A stretch of DNA of 64,000 nt from Methanosarcina sp. (GCF_028693135.1 NZ_JAQUVZ010000017.1:1-64000); one strand, 5' to 3'; shown: positions 34,338 to 43,241, counted from the stretch's first letter. The notes: generated by a model from the sequence alone, not told the origin. A program made the numbers and translations.

Positions 34338-34820
34338 ATGATAAAAGCAGGCAGTTCTTTTTTTCACGATGGAAAACGCGGTACTATCGGCGCTGTAATC
34401 TCGCTCAAAGGAGTGCTTTACATGGTCACGGTTTCCCATATATTCCAGGGGGAAGATGACCATCTAACAGTTAATGGAATGAAACTTATTGTTACCAGAA
34501 CTTTGAAAGACCATAATTTAGCCCTGATAGAGCTTCCTCCTGGCACTGCGGTTGAAATCACCGAATTTGGCAGCCCGGCAGAACTGGAGCTGGCTGAGCT
34601 CGTCAATGACACCCGTACTATCCATTATTGCAGGGTGGTTAATTCCGGGGCTTCACTGCTTTTCCTGGGCTTCCAGTGCCAGGATATGCCGGAGCCGGAG
34701 GATAGCGGCTCTCCTGTCGTACAGGGAGGGAAGGTAATAGGGATGATGTCCTCAACAACACTGGACACCTGCATGGGAATGGCGGTTTCATCTAAAATTC
34801 TTCGCAGCCTGGAAGTATAA
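34338..34820 (+). CDS. Small trypsin-like serine protease-fold protein (160 aa)
   Basis: The three catalytic positions of the chymotrypsin/trypsin fold can be placed: His 34 in MVTVSHIFQ, Asp 58 in KDHNLALIEL and Ser 123 in EDSGSPVVQGGKVIGM (the GDSGGP motif with one change). The spacing is compact, giving only 160 residues against more than 200 for usual family members. There is no signal peptide, so it would act in the cytosol. Family: peptidase S1/S6-like fold, as in Do-like proteases but lacking PDZ domains. It could equally be an inactive sensor; the triad suggests catalysis. Confidence 0.75.
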   Translation: MIKAGSSFFHDGKRGTIGAVISLKGVLYMVTVSHIFQGEDDHLTVNGMKLIVTRTLKDHNLALIELPPGTAVEITEFGSPAELELAELVNDTRTIHYCRVVNSGASLLFLGFQCQDMPEPEDSGSPVVQGGKVIGMMSSTTLDTCMGMAVSSKILRSLEV

Positions 34821-34894
34821 CGATGCTACGATGACGATGCTACGATGCTGAAAATTAATTTTACGTTCTATTTTACTTCACATTTCTCTTGACT

Positions 34895-35962
34895 TCATTT
34901 CTTCTGCAGATAAAAAGCTACAGGAAAGCCGATTAACGTGGGGATCCAGAAAGAAAACATCCTGTAACCAAGTATGACCACAACTGCAATCGGACTCGGC
35001 ACCCCCAGCCCTGTGTACAGTGCAGCCATAGTGCTCTCCACAATCCCCACCCCTCCGGGAATGAAAAAAGCCATTTTTCCAAAGAGCAGGGGAAGTCCGT
35101 ATCCCACAAGCAGGACTGAAGGTCCTACAGGGTGTCCTGCGGCTATGAAAAAAAAGTACAGAGTCAACATATCAAAACCCGTAGAAAGCGCGGATCCCAG
35201 GACCGGCCGTTTCCAGCCCCCATTACCAAGCGTATCAAGGGCTGCAAACATGCGGCTTACCGAGGCTTCGGTTGGATCAGAGACATAGGGTTTGTGCCGG
35301 AGCCGGGCAAAATAAGCCGCAATCCTGACAGCTGTTGATGTGAAACTGTCCCTGTGACTTTTTCCCCAGCTCACTGCTGCAAAGCCCAACCCCAGTAAAG
35401 CCAGGATCAGGAGGAACATGAAAAACTGCAGCAAAGACAGTTCATGGACCAGTAGAAGATGGATTATTCCAGCTACTGCAAGTACCATTAAAATTGCATT
35501 GTTAAAAATAGTGGGAAGAGTGCCTGCAAGCCCGGAGCCTTCGGCGCTGACGCCCTGTTTCCGTACCCAGCGGTAAGTGGCTGCAGCATTCCCCAAAGTG
35601 CCTCCTGCCAGCATTCCCATACTTGTCGCAGCGAGATTTATCAGAGCTCCCTTAAACACTGAGAGTTGCTGGTTTACTATTGCCACAACCGAATACAGGA
35701 GATAACCTGTTCCTGCGTAACTCATTACCTGGGCAAGGGCAGCCAGCAGCACAGCCCACAGTACCATTGTCTTGATAACCTGAAAGGATGATTCAACTGA
35801 GGCAAGCTGGGGAAGGATCAGATGAACAGCCAGTCCCAGCAAGATAAGAGTTGGAAGATAATGGCCTACCTTCAGGACAAAAGGAGGAGGAGTATTCAGG
35901 CTTTTATGGTTATTATCTTTATTTTCTGGCGCCTGCAAACCTTCCTGTCTGTTTATATCCAT
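34895..35962 (-). CDS. UPF0104/lysylphosphatidylglycerol synthase TM-like flippase family protein
   Basis: This 355-residue protein has about eight to nine membrane spans and the family's conserved blocks (LAATSMGMLAGGTLGNAAATYRW, GSALSTGFDMLTLYFFF, FFIPGGVGIVESTMAALY). Members of this family include the membrane part of bacterial MprF and archaeal AglD-like proteins; they flip lipids or transfer groups on lipids. No soluble aminoacyl transferase part is present. The substrate is unknown. The gene converges on the protease-like gene. Confidence 0.85.
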   Translation of the reverse strand: MDINRQEGLQAPENKDNNHKSLNTPPPFVLKVGHYLPTLILLGLAVHLILPQLASVESSFQVIKTMVLWAVLLAALAQVMSYAGTGYLLYSVVAIVNQQLSVFKGALINLAATSMGMLAGGTLGNAAATYRWVRKQGVSAEGSGLAGTLPTIFNNAILMVLAVAGIIHLLLVHELSLLQFFMFLLILALLGLGFAAVSWGKSHRDSFTSTAVRIAAYFARLRHKPYVSDPTEASVSRMFAALDTLGNGGWKRPVLGSALSTGFDMLTLYFFFIAAGHPVGPSVLLVGYGLPLLFGKMAFFIPGGVGIVESTMAALYTGLGVPSPIAVVVILGYRMFSFWIPTLIGFPVAFYLQKK

Positions 35963-36122
35963 ATATAATCCTCTGATCTTAGATATCCATCTTCATCTTA
36001 TTTTGTATTTTCTGACATCCTTTTACACAAAAATGAGATTGAATTAAGGATCGAACTAAAGGATAAGCTATTTCCTGTAAGGCATCACAGCCTTTAATTA
36101 TTATAAAGGAGAATTCTTTCTC

Positions 36123-36395
36123 ATGGCAGAGATTGTTTACCTTCTTTTCCCTATCGTCTATGCTGCCCTTAACGCAGCTTCATTTGCCCTTTATGGGTTG
36201 GACAAATATAAAGCAAGAAAGGAAATATGGCGAATCTCGGAAAAAACCCTGCTGACTATTTCCCTTTTCGGGCCGATCGGCGCATGGCTCGGAATGATGC
36301 AGTTCAGGCATAAAACCCAGAAGCCCCTTTTCAGGTACTCTGTGCCGGCTTTTATTGGAATTCACCTTCTTCTGGTACTCTGGATAAATCTGTAA
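36123..36395 (+). CDS. DUF1294 membrane protein (90 aa)
   Basis: The sequence ALNAASFALYGLDKYKARKEIWRISEKTLL and GAWLGMMQFRHKTQKPLF fits DUF1294, small proteins with two to three membrane spans and a conserved D-K-A-x pattern after the first span. No function is established. A GGAGAATT ribosome binding site precedes ATG 36123. It stands alone between the flippase-like gene and the IS607 element. Confidence 0.88.
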   Translation: MAEIVYLLFPIVYAALNAASFALYGLDKYKARKEIWRISEKTLLTISLFGPIGAWLGMMQFRHKTQKPLFRYSVPAFIGIHLLLVLWINL

Positions 36396-36609
36396 GTCTA
36401 CAGCAGCCTGTAACGCTTCTTATACCTGAATTTTGTTAAAGTCTCCTGTGAAGAGCACAAATTGATTATAAAAGGTATAAGAGCTGTAAACACCATGGAA
36501 TAGCTGAAACCGCATATGGGAATGAAAATCAGTAACAATAGTAACTAAAGTAATCATATGATATTATCAAACAGAGAAGTACAAATAAAATCAATACCAA
36601 TCATATATT

Positions 36610-37197
36610 GTGAAAGCTGGAGATGTCTTAAGAGTCTTGCACATCTCAAGACCTACATTATACAGATATGCTGACAACGGTTACATAAAAAGACTTAAAC
36701 TTCCGAGTGGGAAATACAATTATGACGATGAATCCGTTTACGCATTTCTTAACAAAGATGTGAAACGCAAACATGTAATTTATTGCAGGGTTTCAACTGC
36801 AAAGCAGAAAATTGATCTAAACAACCAGGTTGAATTCCTTAAAAGCTGGTCTTTCAATTCTGGAATAAAAATAGATGCAGTGTATAAAGATATTGCTTCG
36901 GGCATTTCATTTGAGAAAAGGAAAGAATTCTTTGAGATGCTTGATGAAATACTTGCTTTCAGGGTTGAAACTGTAATAGTTGCATACAAAGACCGTTTAA
37001 GCAGAATTGGATTTGAATTATTTTCAAACTTGTTTGCAAAATTCGGGACAAAAATAATAGTGGTTTCAGAAGCAGGAAACAAGAAACTTGATTCAGAAGA
37101 AATTTTTGAGGAGATAATTTCCTTACTGCATTGCTACAGCATTAAACACTACAGCAAACGAAAAAACAACAAATCATTAGAAATAGAAGTGGAATAA
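36610..37197 (+). CDS. tnpA: IS607 serine resolvase (TnpA)
   Basis: An N-terminal MerR-like helix-turn-helix (HISRPTLYRYADNGYIKRLKLP) precedes a serine recombinase catalytic domain; the nucleophile is the Ser in YCRVSTAKQK, and AYKDRLSRIGFELF and the C-terminal GNKKLDSEEIFEEI complete the fold. The IS607 resolvases recombine through a circular intermediate with little target specificity. The start is GTG 36610; no clear ribosome binding site is present. It ends two bases before the tnpB start, so the two are coupled. Confidence 0.92.
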   Translation: MKAGDVLRVLHISRPTLYRYADNGYIKRLKLPSGKYNYDDESVYAFLNKDVKRKHVIYCRVSTAKQKIDLNNQVEFLKSWSFNSGIKIDAVYKDIASGISFEKRKEFFEMLDEILAFRVETVIVAYKDRLSRIGFELFSNLFAKFGTKIIVVSEAGNKKLDSEEIFEEIISLLHCYSIKHYSKRKNNKSLEIEVE

Positions 37198-37198
37198 C

Positions 37199-38434
37199 AT
37201 GGCACTTGTGACTAGAACTGAACAAATCCAATTTAAATCTGAAACAATCTCAGGTCTAGCTCACGCATCCAAAAACCTGTTTAATAGTGCAAACTACATA
37301 ATACGACAAAGATTCTTTGAAAATGATAAGCTTTACCAGGAAACTGGTGAAAAGGGTGAAGGTATCTGGTATAAACAGCTTTACTCAATGCTAAAAAACA
37401 CAGAGCAGTACCGAGCATTGCCAGCACAAACAGCTCAACAGGTACTTAAACTACTGGATAAAAGCTGGAAATCGTTCTTCAAAGCATTAAAAGTATACGC
37501 AAAATCTCCTGAATTATTTCTGGGACGACCTAAACCACCCAAATACAAACATAAAGATGGGGAACACATCCTGGTATTCACAAACCAGCAGTGTAAAATC
37601 GTTAATGGTATACTCAACTTCCCAAAAGTGGTAAACCTGGAATTGAAAACCAGATTAGTTGATGTGGACCTCAGAGAAGTACGGGTAATCCCAAACGCAA
37701 ATAAGTATACGTGTGAAATCGTGTACGACAAAACAGTTTCTGAGAATGAAATTAACTCAAGCCGAGTTTTAGGAATTGATCTTGGTGTTCGCAACATTGC
37801 AACTATCGCAAATAACTTTGGTGCAAACCCAATTGTTGTTAAGGGTAATACTGCAAACAACATTAATCAGTTCTATAACATGAAAAAAGCCATGATTCAG
37901 CACATATACGATCTGGCTAAAATTAAATATGGAAATAAACTTGCAAAACTCGACTTCAAACGAAATAACATGATAAAGGATTATTTCCACAAACTTAGCC
38001 GTAGAATAGTTAATTACGCAATCAAAAACAATGTTAAATCAATCATAATTGGCAAAAACGAAAACTGGAAGCAAGACGTTAACATGGGACGAAAAACCAA
38101 CCAGAAGTTCGTTCAGCTCCCACTGGCTAAATTGATTGAAATGATCCAGTACAAAGCTCAGGAAGTCAACATAGAAGTTATACTTCAAGAAGAGAGTCAT
38201 ACATCAAAATGTAGTTTCCTTGATAACGAACCTGTAGAACACAGAGCTAAATACGTAGGCAGAAGGATCAAACGAGGTCTATTCAAATCCGCAACTGGGA
38301 TAATTATCAATGCCGATGTCAACGGAGCTCTGAATATAATCAGGAAAGCAACTCCAAAAGCATTCGCAGACGGAGTGGAGGGTGTAGGGTTACACCCAAA
38401 GAGATGTTTGATAACATCTTTTGAAGATACTTGA
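37199..38434 (+). CDS. tnpB: TnpB RNA-guided nuclease of the IS607 element
   Basis: The 411-residue protein has a RuvC nuclease core: GIDLGV (Asp), IIIGKNENW (Glu) and NADVNGALNI (Asp) supply the three acidic positions. The usual CxxC zinc-ribbon cysteines between the last two are not present; the region reads TSKCSFLDNEPVEHRAKYVG with a single cysteine. TnpB proteins cut DNA guided by an omega RNA encoded at the 3' end of the element, helping the IS persist. ATG 37199 lies two bases after the tnpA stop. The zinc-ribbon loss is shared by some archaeal relatives as far as I recall. Confidence 0.9.
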   Translation: MALVTRTEQIQFKSETISGLAHASKNLFNSANYIIRQRFFENDKLYQETGEKGEGIWYKQLYSMLKNTEQYRALPAQTAQQVLKLLDKSWKSFFKALKVYAKSPELFLGRPKPPKYKHKDGEHILVFTNQQCKIVNGILNFPKVVNLELKTRLVDVDLREVRVIPNANKYTCEIVYDKTVSENEINSSRVLGIDLGVRNIATIANNFGANPIVVKGNTANNINQFYNMKKAMIQHIYDLAKIKYGNKLAKLDFKRNNMIKDYFHKLSRRIVNYAIKNNVKSIIIGKNENWKQDVNMGRKTNQKFVQLPLAKLIEMIQYKAQEVNIEVILQEESHTSKCSFLDNEPVEHRAKYVGRRIKRGLFKSATGIIINADVNGALNIIRKATPKAFADGVEGVGLHPKRCLITSFEDT

Positions 38435-38621
38435 TTACATTTTGATCATTTATGATAACCTACAATGTCACATTAATTCTTTTTTTTGTAAAATGTTTTT
38501 TATAGTATTTTCTTCATAAGATAAGAGGTATCACAGTTTTCATTCCTTGTCCTGTATGGGGGTACACTCTGGCAATTGGCTTTGGGAACTGCAGATAAAT
38601 GGGGGACTGAGGAATTAAGAT

Positions 38622-38733
38622 AACCGGGAAATAAAGACAACCTGGGAATAATGATGACCTGGAACCAGTGAATAAAGACAACCTGGGAATAAAGATGACC
38701 TGGGGCCAGTGAATAAAGACAACCGGGAATAAA
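38622..38733. repeat. 41-bp tandem repeat, about 2.7 copies
   Basis: Units begin ATAAAGACAACCTGGGAATA at 38631, 38672 and 38713, the last cut short. The array lies directly upstream of the inositol phosphate synthase gene, in its promoter region. Confidence 0.85.
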
Positions 38734-38773
38734 TATATCTGATACTATTTTGAGCTTATTTGGGGGGGTTTCA

Positions 38774-39883
38774 ATGGCAGGTAAAGACAGAATCAAAATT
38801 GCCATTGCAGGGGTTGGGAACTGTGCAAGTTCTCTTCTGCAGGGGATTGAGTATTACAGAAAACAGGGGAGCACAGATGCTATCGGCCTTATGCACCGGG
38901 ATCTTGGAGGTTACTTTCCTTATGATATTGAGGTGGCAGCAGCTTTTGATATAGACAGGAGAAAGGTGGGAAAGGACGTGTCGGAAGCAATTTTTTCTCT
39001 TCCAAACTGCACCACCGCTTTTTGTCCAGAAGTTCCGGAAACAGGCGTTAAAGTGAAAGTTGGAAGGGTTTTGGACGGTTTTTCCGAGCACCTTGCAGAT
39101 TATCCTGAAGAGTGCAGGTTCCTGCTTGTAGAGGGAGAAGGCGCAACAAGAGAAGACATTGTGCACACCCTGCAGGCCTCAGGAGCCGAGATCCTCCTCA
39201 ATTACATGCCTGTTGGTTCCGAACTTGCTGCCCGTTTCTATGCCAAATGTGCCCTTGAAGCCGGCTGCGCCTTTATCAATAACATGCCTGTTTTTATTGC
39301 TAGCGACCCTGAATGGGCAAAACGCTTTGAAGAAAAGAAGCTTCCTATCATAGGAGATGACATCAAGTCCCAGCTCGGTGCGACCATAGTTCACAGGACT
39401 CTTGCTGACCTATTCAGGAAACGGGGAGTAAAGCTGGAAAGGACATACCAGCTTAACACAGGTGGAAATACTGATTTCCTTAATATGCTAAACCGGAACC
39501 GGCTTGCATCCAAAAAGACTTCGAAAACCGAAGCCGTTCAGTCCGTGCTTGCCGAGCGGCTTGAAAACGGAAATATCCATGTGGGTCCTAGCGACTATGT
39601 TCCCTGGCAGAAAGACAACAAAATATGCTTCTTGCGTCTGGAAGGAAAAATCTTTGGGGATGTACCCATGAATCTCGAACTTCGGCTTTCGGTAGAAGAC
39701 TCTCCGAATTCTGCCGGGGTTGTAATTGACGCTATCAGATGCTGCAAACTGGCACTTGATAGGGGAAAAGGCGGAATTCTTTATCAACCATCTGCATATT
39801 TCATGAAACACCCTCCAAAGCAGTATCCGGATGATGAGGCATATCGTATGATTGAGGAGTTTATTGCAGAGAATCAATATTGA
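38774..39883 (+). CDS. Myo-inositol-1-phosphate synthase
   Basis: The 369-residue protein has the NAD-binding Rossmann motif IAIAGVGNCASSLLQG and the family blocks YPEECRFLLVEGEGA-like, NNMPVFIASDPEW, GDDIKSQLGATIVHR and YQLNTGGNTDFLNML. The catalytic lysine-rich region (SKKTSKTEAVQSVL) follows. It turns glucose-6-phosphate into inositol-1-phosphate, the first step to archaetidylinositol and other inositol compounds. Its start is ATG 38774 behind GGGGGGGTTTCA; an upstream TTG 38750 in frame is less likely. It is the last gene of the plus-strand cluster; the 41-bp repeat array precedes it. Confidence 0.92.
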   Translation: MAGKDRIKIAIAGVGNCASSLLQGIEYYRKQGSTDAIGLMHRDLGGYFPYDIEVAAAFDIDRRKVGKDVSEAIFSLPNCTTAFCPEVPETGVKVKVGRVLDGFSEHLADYPEECRFLLVEGEGATREDIVHTLQASGAEILLNYMPVGSELAARFYAKCALEAGCAFINNMPVFIASDPEWAKRFEEKKLPIIGDDIKSQLGATIVHRTLADLFRKRGVKLERTYQLNTGGNTDFLNMLNRNRLASKKTSKTEAVQSVLAERLENGNIHVGPSDYVPWQKDNKICFLRLEGKIFGDVPMNLELRLSVEDSPNSAGVVIDAIRCCKLALDRGKGGILYQPSAYFMKHPPKQYPDDEAYRMIEEFIAENQY

Positions 39884-40055
39884 AAAAAACTTAACGTAGA
39901 AAACATAAAATAGATATCCGAATTAAAGGAAATTGATTCGGAAGTAAAAGCAAAACAATTCTCAATAAAAGTTAAAATCGTTAGATAAGGACTTTCCCTG
40001 GAATCTTTTAATCATCCAGAGAAAGTTCAAAGCTTAAACATCAGGGAATTTATCC

Positions 40056-40111
40056 GACTGCTTATTTGGACAACTCTTCCTCTGACTGTTTATTTGGACA
40101 ACTCTTCCTCT
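40056..40111. repeat. 28-bp tandem duplication of a gene end
   Basis: GACTGTTTATTTGGACAACTCTTCCTCT at 40084-40111, containing the end and stop codon of the ferritin-like gene, is repeated at 40056-40083 with one change. Confidence 0.85.
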
Positions 40112-40374
40112 ACTTCTTCGGCTCCGGCTTCGAGTTCCTCTTTTTGCTGGGCATCGAACCGGAGTAAAAGCGCCTGAAACTCCCCAACGTGTGTTTTTTC
40201 TTCCTTTGCTATATCCAGCAGGACTTCTCTTACATTCTCATTTTTGGTAAGTGCAGCCATCTGCTCGTAAAGGTTTACGGCATCAAGCTCGGCAATAATT
40301 CCGGCTCTGAGGATTTCCTTGTCGATATCGTCTTCAGATACATTCTTAAGATCTACAGGAATTTTAGATAACAA
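40090..40374 (-). CDS. Ferritin-like / rubrerythrin-like protein (about 94 aa)
   Basis: The helical protein has ILRAGIIAELDAVNLYEQMAAL and LLDIAKEEKTHVGEFQALLLR, giving ExxxxxxYE and ExxH iron-ligand motifs of a half-ferritin (two-helix) protein that dimerises to form a four-helix bundle, as in encapsulated ferritins. It ends with an acidic tail (EEVEEELSK). The role is probably iron oxidation/storage or peroxide defence. TTG 40374 is preferred because AGGGGTGA lies five bases upstream; GTG 40383 is possible. No encapsulin gene is in the window. Confidence 0.8.
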   Translation of the reverse strand: MLSKIPVDLKNVSEDDIDKEILRAGIIAELDAVNLYEQMAALTKNENVREVLLDIAKEEKTHVGEFQALLLRFDAQQKEELEAGAEEVEEELSK

Positions 40375-40493
40375 TTTATTCACCCCTATTTGCTGTATAT
40401 GATGTATAATCATAAGTATTTTTACAACCATTATACATTTTTTTAGCATGATGATTGTTTAGTTCCTCTGACGCGTTTGCAAGGGTATTCGAA

Positions 40494-41639
40494 TCAACTG
40501 TAACTGATCCTGTAGATTGCATTATTTTTATCATCCGACACAAGCAAAGCTCCATCAGGCATTACAAGGACATCCACAGGCCTTCCCCAGGCTGCAAATC
40601 CCTGGAGCCAGCCGTCGGCAAAAGGCTCATAACTTACCGGGGTTCCGTTTTCCAGCCTGACAAGGGTAATCCGGTAGCCAATGGGAATTTTCCTGTTCCA
40701 GGAGCCGTGCTCGGCAATAAAGACCTGGTTCCTGTATTCTTCAGGGAACATTGTGCCTGTGTAAAAGGTCATCCCAAGGGCAGCCACATGAGGGCCCAGT
40801 TTTTTCTCAGGCGGCGTGAACTCGGAGCAGTTCCTGAGTCCTCCAAATTCCGGGTCAGGGATGTCGCCTGCATGACAATAGGGAAAGCCAAAGTGCATCC
40901 CTGGTTCGGGCGCTCTGTTGAGTTCATCCGGAGGTAAATCATCCCCAAGCCAATCCCTGCCGTTGTCGGTAAACCACAGTTCTCCGGTTTCAGGGTCCCA
41001 GGCAAAACCAACCGTATTCCTTATTCCTCTTGCAAAGATTTCGAGCTGGCTCCCGTCAGGCTCCATTCGCATGATCGTTCCATAACGCTCATCTTCCTCT
41101 TCAAGGTTGCAGATATTACACGGCGCCCCTACAGGCACGTACAGTTTTCCATCAGGCCCGAATTTGAGGTATTTCCAGCCATGTGAGCGGTCGGATGGAA
41201 AATTAGCATTGACCACGATCGGCTCGGGCGGGTTTTCAAGCCTTGCTTCAATGTCGTCATAACGGACCACCCTCGAAACTTCGGCTACATACAGGGAACC
41301 GTTCATGAATGCCACCCCATTTGGCATATCCAGACCCTCAGCAAGCACAATAACATCATCAGCTTTATTGTCCCCGTTCCTGTCAGGAACTGCATAGACC
41401 TTCCCCGTACCCCAGCTTCCGAAAAAAAGCGTCCCGTTCGGGCTGAGGGTCATAGACCTCGCCCCTTCAACATTCTCGGCATAATAATCAATGGAAAAAC
41501 CGGGTGGGAGCTCAATACAGGCAAATCCTGACCCGTTTTCTCCACAGTTATCAATCGGCACGGTTCTCAGGATGGCATAAGCTGCAAAAATAAGGACAAC
41601 AAGAGCAAAAAATCCAAGTATTATCTTCATTCCTCTCAT
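40494..41639 (-). CDS. PQQ-dependent sugar dehydrogenase-like protein (381 aa)
   Basis: An N-terminal membrane helix (GFFALVVLIFAAYAILRTV) anchors a six-bladed beta-propeller of the soluble glucose/sorbosone dehydrogenase type. Diagnostic blocks include WKYLKFGPDGKLYVPVGAPC, LWFTDNGRDWLGDDLPPDEL, GMHFGFPYCHAGD and VFIAEHGSWNR. Members use PQQ and Ca2+ to oxidise sugar alcohols or related compounds outside the cell; archaea often lack PQQ synthesis, so the cofactor is uncertain. It follows the ATP10-like gene at 41681 by 41 bases and likely shares its promoter. Confidence 0.85.
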   Translation of the reverse strand: MRGMKIILGFFALVVLIFAAYAILRTVPIDNCGENGSGFACIELPPGFSIDYYAENVEGARSMTLSPNGTLFFGSWGTGKVYAVPDRNGDNKADDVIVLAEGLDMPNGVAFMNGSLYVAEVSRVVRYDDIEARLENPPEPIVVNANFPSDRSHGWKYLKFGPDGKLYVPVGAPCNICNLEEEDERYGTIMRMEPDGSQLEIFARGIRNTVGFAWDPETGELWFTDNGRDWLGDDLPPDELNRAPEPGMHFGFPYCHAGDIPDPEFGGLRNCSEFTPPEKKLGPHVAALGMTFYTGTMFPEEYRNQVFIAEHGSWNRKIPIGYRITLVRLENGTPVSYEPFADGWLQGFAAWGRPVDVLVMPDGALLVSDDKNNAIYRISYS

Positions 41640-41680
41640 TTCCCCTCCATTTCCTCCACTATTTCACTTGAAATTCACCA

Positions 41681-42181
41681 TCATTTGAGAGTCATTGCAG
41701 TTTTGAGAAGTTCTTTTTCGGTTTCAGGGCTGGAGTATCCCTGCCCTTTCCAGCGGACAATGCCTTCGGGATCCAGTAAAAAAACGTAGGCAAGGTTTGT
41801 ATTTTCCATTCCAAGGGTTTCCTGGTAGCCGGAATAGTCCCCATAAAAGGTGATCACGTTATCATGTTTCTCTACCGGTATCCCTCCCCTCATTCCGGAA
41901 TCAATCATCCAGGAAAGGACCTTCCAGCCTTTGTTTATCATAGGGACTTCGTAGACCGCAAACATGCTGTCTTTTCCAAACTCCTGTTCAAAAGGTTGAG
42001 CCCAGGAATCGATCATACTCTGTGAGCTTCGTACAAAAGCAATACAGACGAGTGCTACCTTTCCCTTCACCGATTCCGGAAGGGTCACAACTTTGCCTGC
42101 AAGTGATTTTGATATGATTTCTGGGAAAGGTTGTCCGATGACCTCATATTCAATTTTTGAACTGTTCTGCTCTGCTTTAAT
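41681..42181 (-). CDS. ATP10-like / thioredoxin-fold protein; apparent AUU start
   Basis: The sequence GQPFPEIISKSLAGKVVTLP, KVALVCIAFVRSSQSM and AYVFLLDPEGIVRWKGQGYS follows the ATP10 family pattern, related to thioredoxin-fold redox proteins; the usual CxxC is replaced by RSSQS. The first canonical start, GTG 42088, would remove GQPFPEIISKSLAGK, which is clearly part of the protein. Upstream, the only well-placed initiator is ATT 42181, six bases after GGGGGAT. So initiation at AUU is inferred, or an ATG was lost. The protein is cytosolic or membrane-associated. It is followed by the sugar dehydrogenase gene, with which it forms an operon. Confidence 0.65.
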   Translation of the reverse strand: MKAEQNSSKIEYEVIGQPFPEIISKSLAGKVVTLPESVKGKVALVCIAFVRSSQSMIDSWAQPFEQEFGKDSMFAVYEVPMINKGWKVLSWMIDSGMRGGIPVEKHDNVITFYGDYSGYQETLGMENTNLAYVFLLDPEGIVRWKGQGYSSPETEKELLKTAMTLK

Positions 42182-42620
42182 GAAATCCCCCCGGATTTAA
42201 GTTAAATAAAGATCAATAATAAAGATCAAAAAATAAAGACCAAAAATAAAGATCAATAATAAAGATCAAAAATATTACAATTATATATTTATCGGCTTTA
42301 TAGATATGTTTTTTCAAGCCGCAGTTCAGGCTACAGGGTTCAAATATTGAAGTTTATCTGTCATAGAGAGATGGGTTTTAATGTATCAGGTAAGCCTGCA
42401 GTATATATATTCACAGGAAGGACTCTTATAGTAAGATATATTTAATATTTGTATCTAAGGTTAGGGTGTCCATTTCATACAATGGAGATGGAGTTGCAGC
42501 ACCCTGTATGAAGGGTCAGTCACATTGGAGCCGGCAAGAATCGGTTGTTAGTGTCTCATTATTATATTATGACAGCCCGTTTCATACTCACCTGACTTTA
42601 CATTTTGCGGTGATGAGTTT
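42182..42620. other. Intergenic stretch with 14-15-bp tandem repeats and promoters
   Basis: Units of AATAAAGATCAAAAAT/AATAAAGATCAATAAT repeat at about 42205-42275. TATA-like words lie at 42286-42296 and near 42436. GCGGTGATG just before the next start is its ribosome binding site. No gene is recognised. Confidence 0.7.
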
Positions 42621-43241
42621 ATGAGGATAAACATTGCGCTGGCATTGACATCAGTTGTCTTTATGATGACGTGGTTTACAGGCTTTGTATCCCTAATATT
42701 CCACTCCATGTTTGTTACAACACCGGAGGTTGTAGCATCCGATTTGCTTTTCATCACCATCATCGAACTATTGATCATTACCTCTCTTTTCGGTTCTGTA
42801 CTTTTCTTACTGGAAGCCAAAAAAACACTATCTCGATGGTATCTGGCAGTCCCCCTTTGTATTTCTCTGTCTTTATTCGTTATAACGAATTTTCTGGTAT
42901 ATTCCAGTGAAAAATCCTTTCTTGGTACCCCGGTAAACACAGTGGAAACGCTCTGGCTCATTATACTGGCGTTACTGTCCCCCTGCTCTACACTCCTTTT
43001 TTTATCCTCAAATGGAGAAGGTGGTTCAATAAACGTCTACGTTGTAGTTTCGTTTGCAGTTAGTATTTTTTCTATGTTTTTTCTTTTTCTCGCCCTCAAC
43101 GAACTTTCAAAAGTATCGAGCATTGATGAGGTTCTTTTGCCCCTGATTTTTTACTGGGACATCTGCATGCCGGCTATAGGAATTTGCTTCTTATCGAAAG
43201 CGACAATGTACAGGGACAACAATGATGTACAGGAAACCTAA
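42621..43241 (+). CDS. Hypothetical membrane protein (206 aa)
   Basis: The protein has about six hydrophobic spans (for example INIALALTSVVFMMTWFTGF, LLFITIIELLIITSLFGSV, YVVVSFAVSIFSMFFLFLAL) with short loops and a charged C-terminus. GGTGATG lies seven bases upstream of ATG 42621, a strong ribosome binding site. No family is recognised, and no neighbour suggests a role. The gene may be unique to Methanosarcina. Confidence 0.7.
   Translation: MRINIALALTSVVFMMTWFTGFVSLIFHSMFVTTPEVVASDLLFITIIELLIITSLFGSVLFLLEAKKTLSRWYLAVPLCISLSLFVITNFLVYSSEKSFLGTPVNTVETLWLIILALLSPCSTLLFLSSNGEGGSINVYVVVSFAVSIFSMFFLFLALNELSKVSSIDEVLLPLIFYWDICMPAIGICFLSKATMYRDNNDVQET

Larger units (their letters stand above)
36600..38440 (+). 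mobile_element. IS607 family insertion sequence (tnpA + tnpB)
   Basis: Two adjacent genes, a serine resolvase and a TnpB nuclease, form the standard IS607 arrangement. The ends are not marked by inverted repeats in this family, so the borders given here are approximate: left near the GTG start of tnpA, right near or beyond the tnpB stop, where structured DNA (GGTGTAGGGTTACACC) is found. Both genes appear intact. Confidence 0.85.

Noticed and set aside
38500-38805. Minus-strand open frame of 101 codons
   Set aside because: It is the complement of a 41-bp tandem repeat in the promoter of the inositol phosphate synthase gene.
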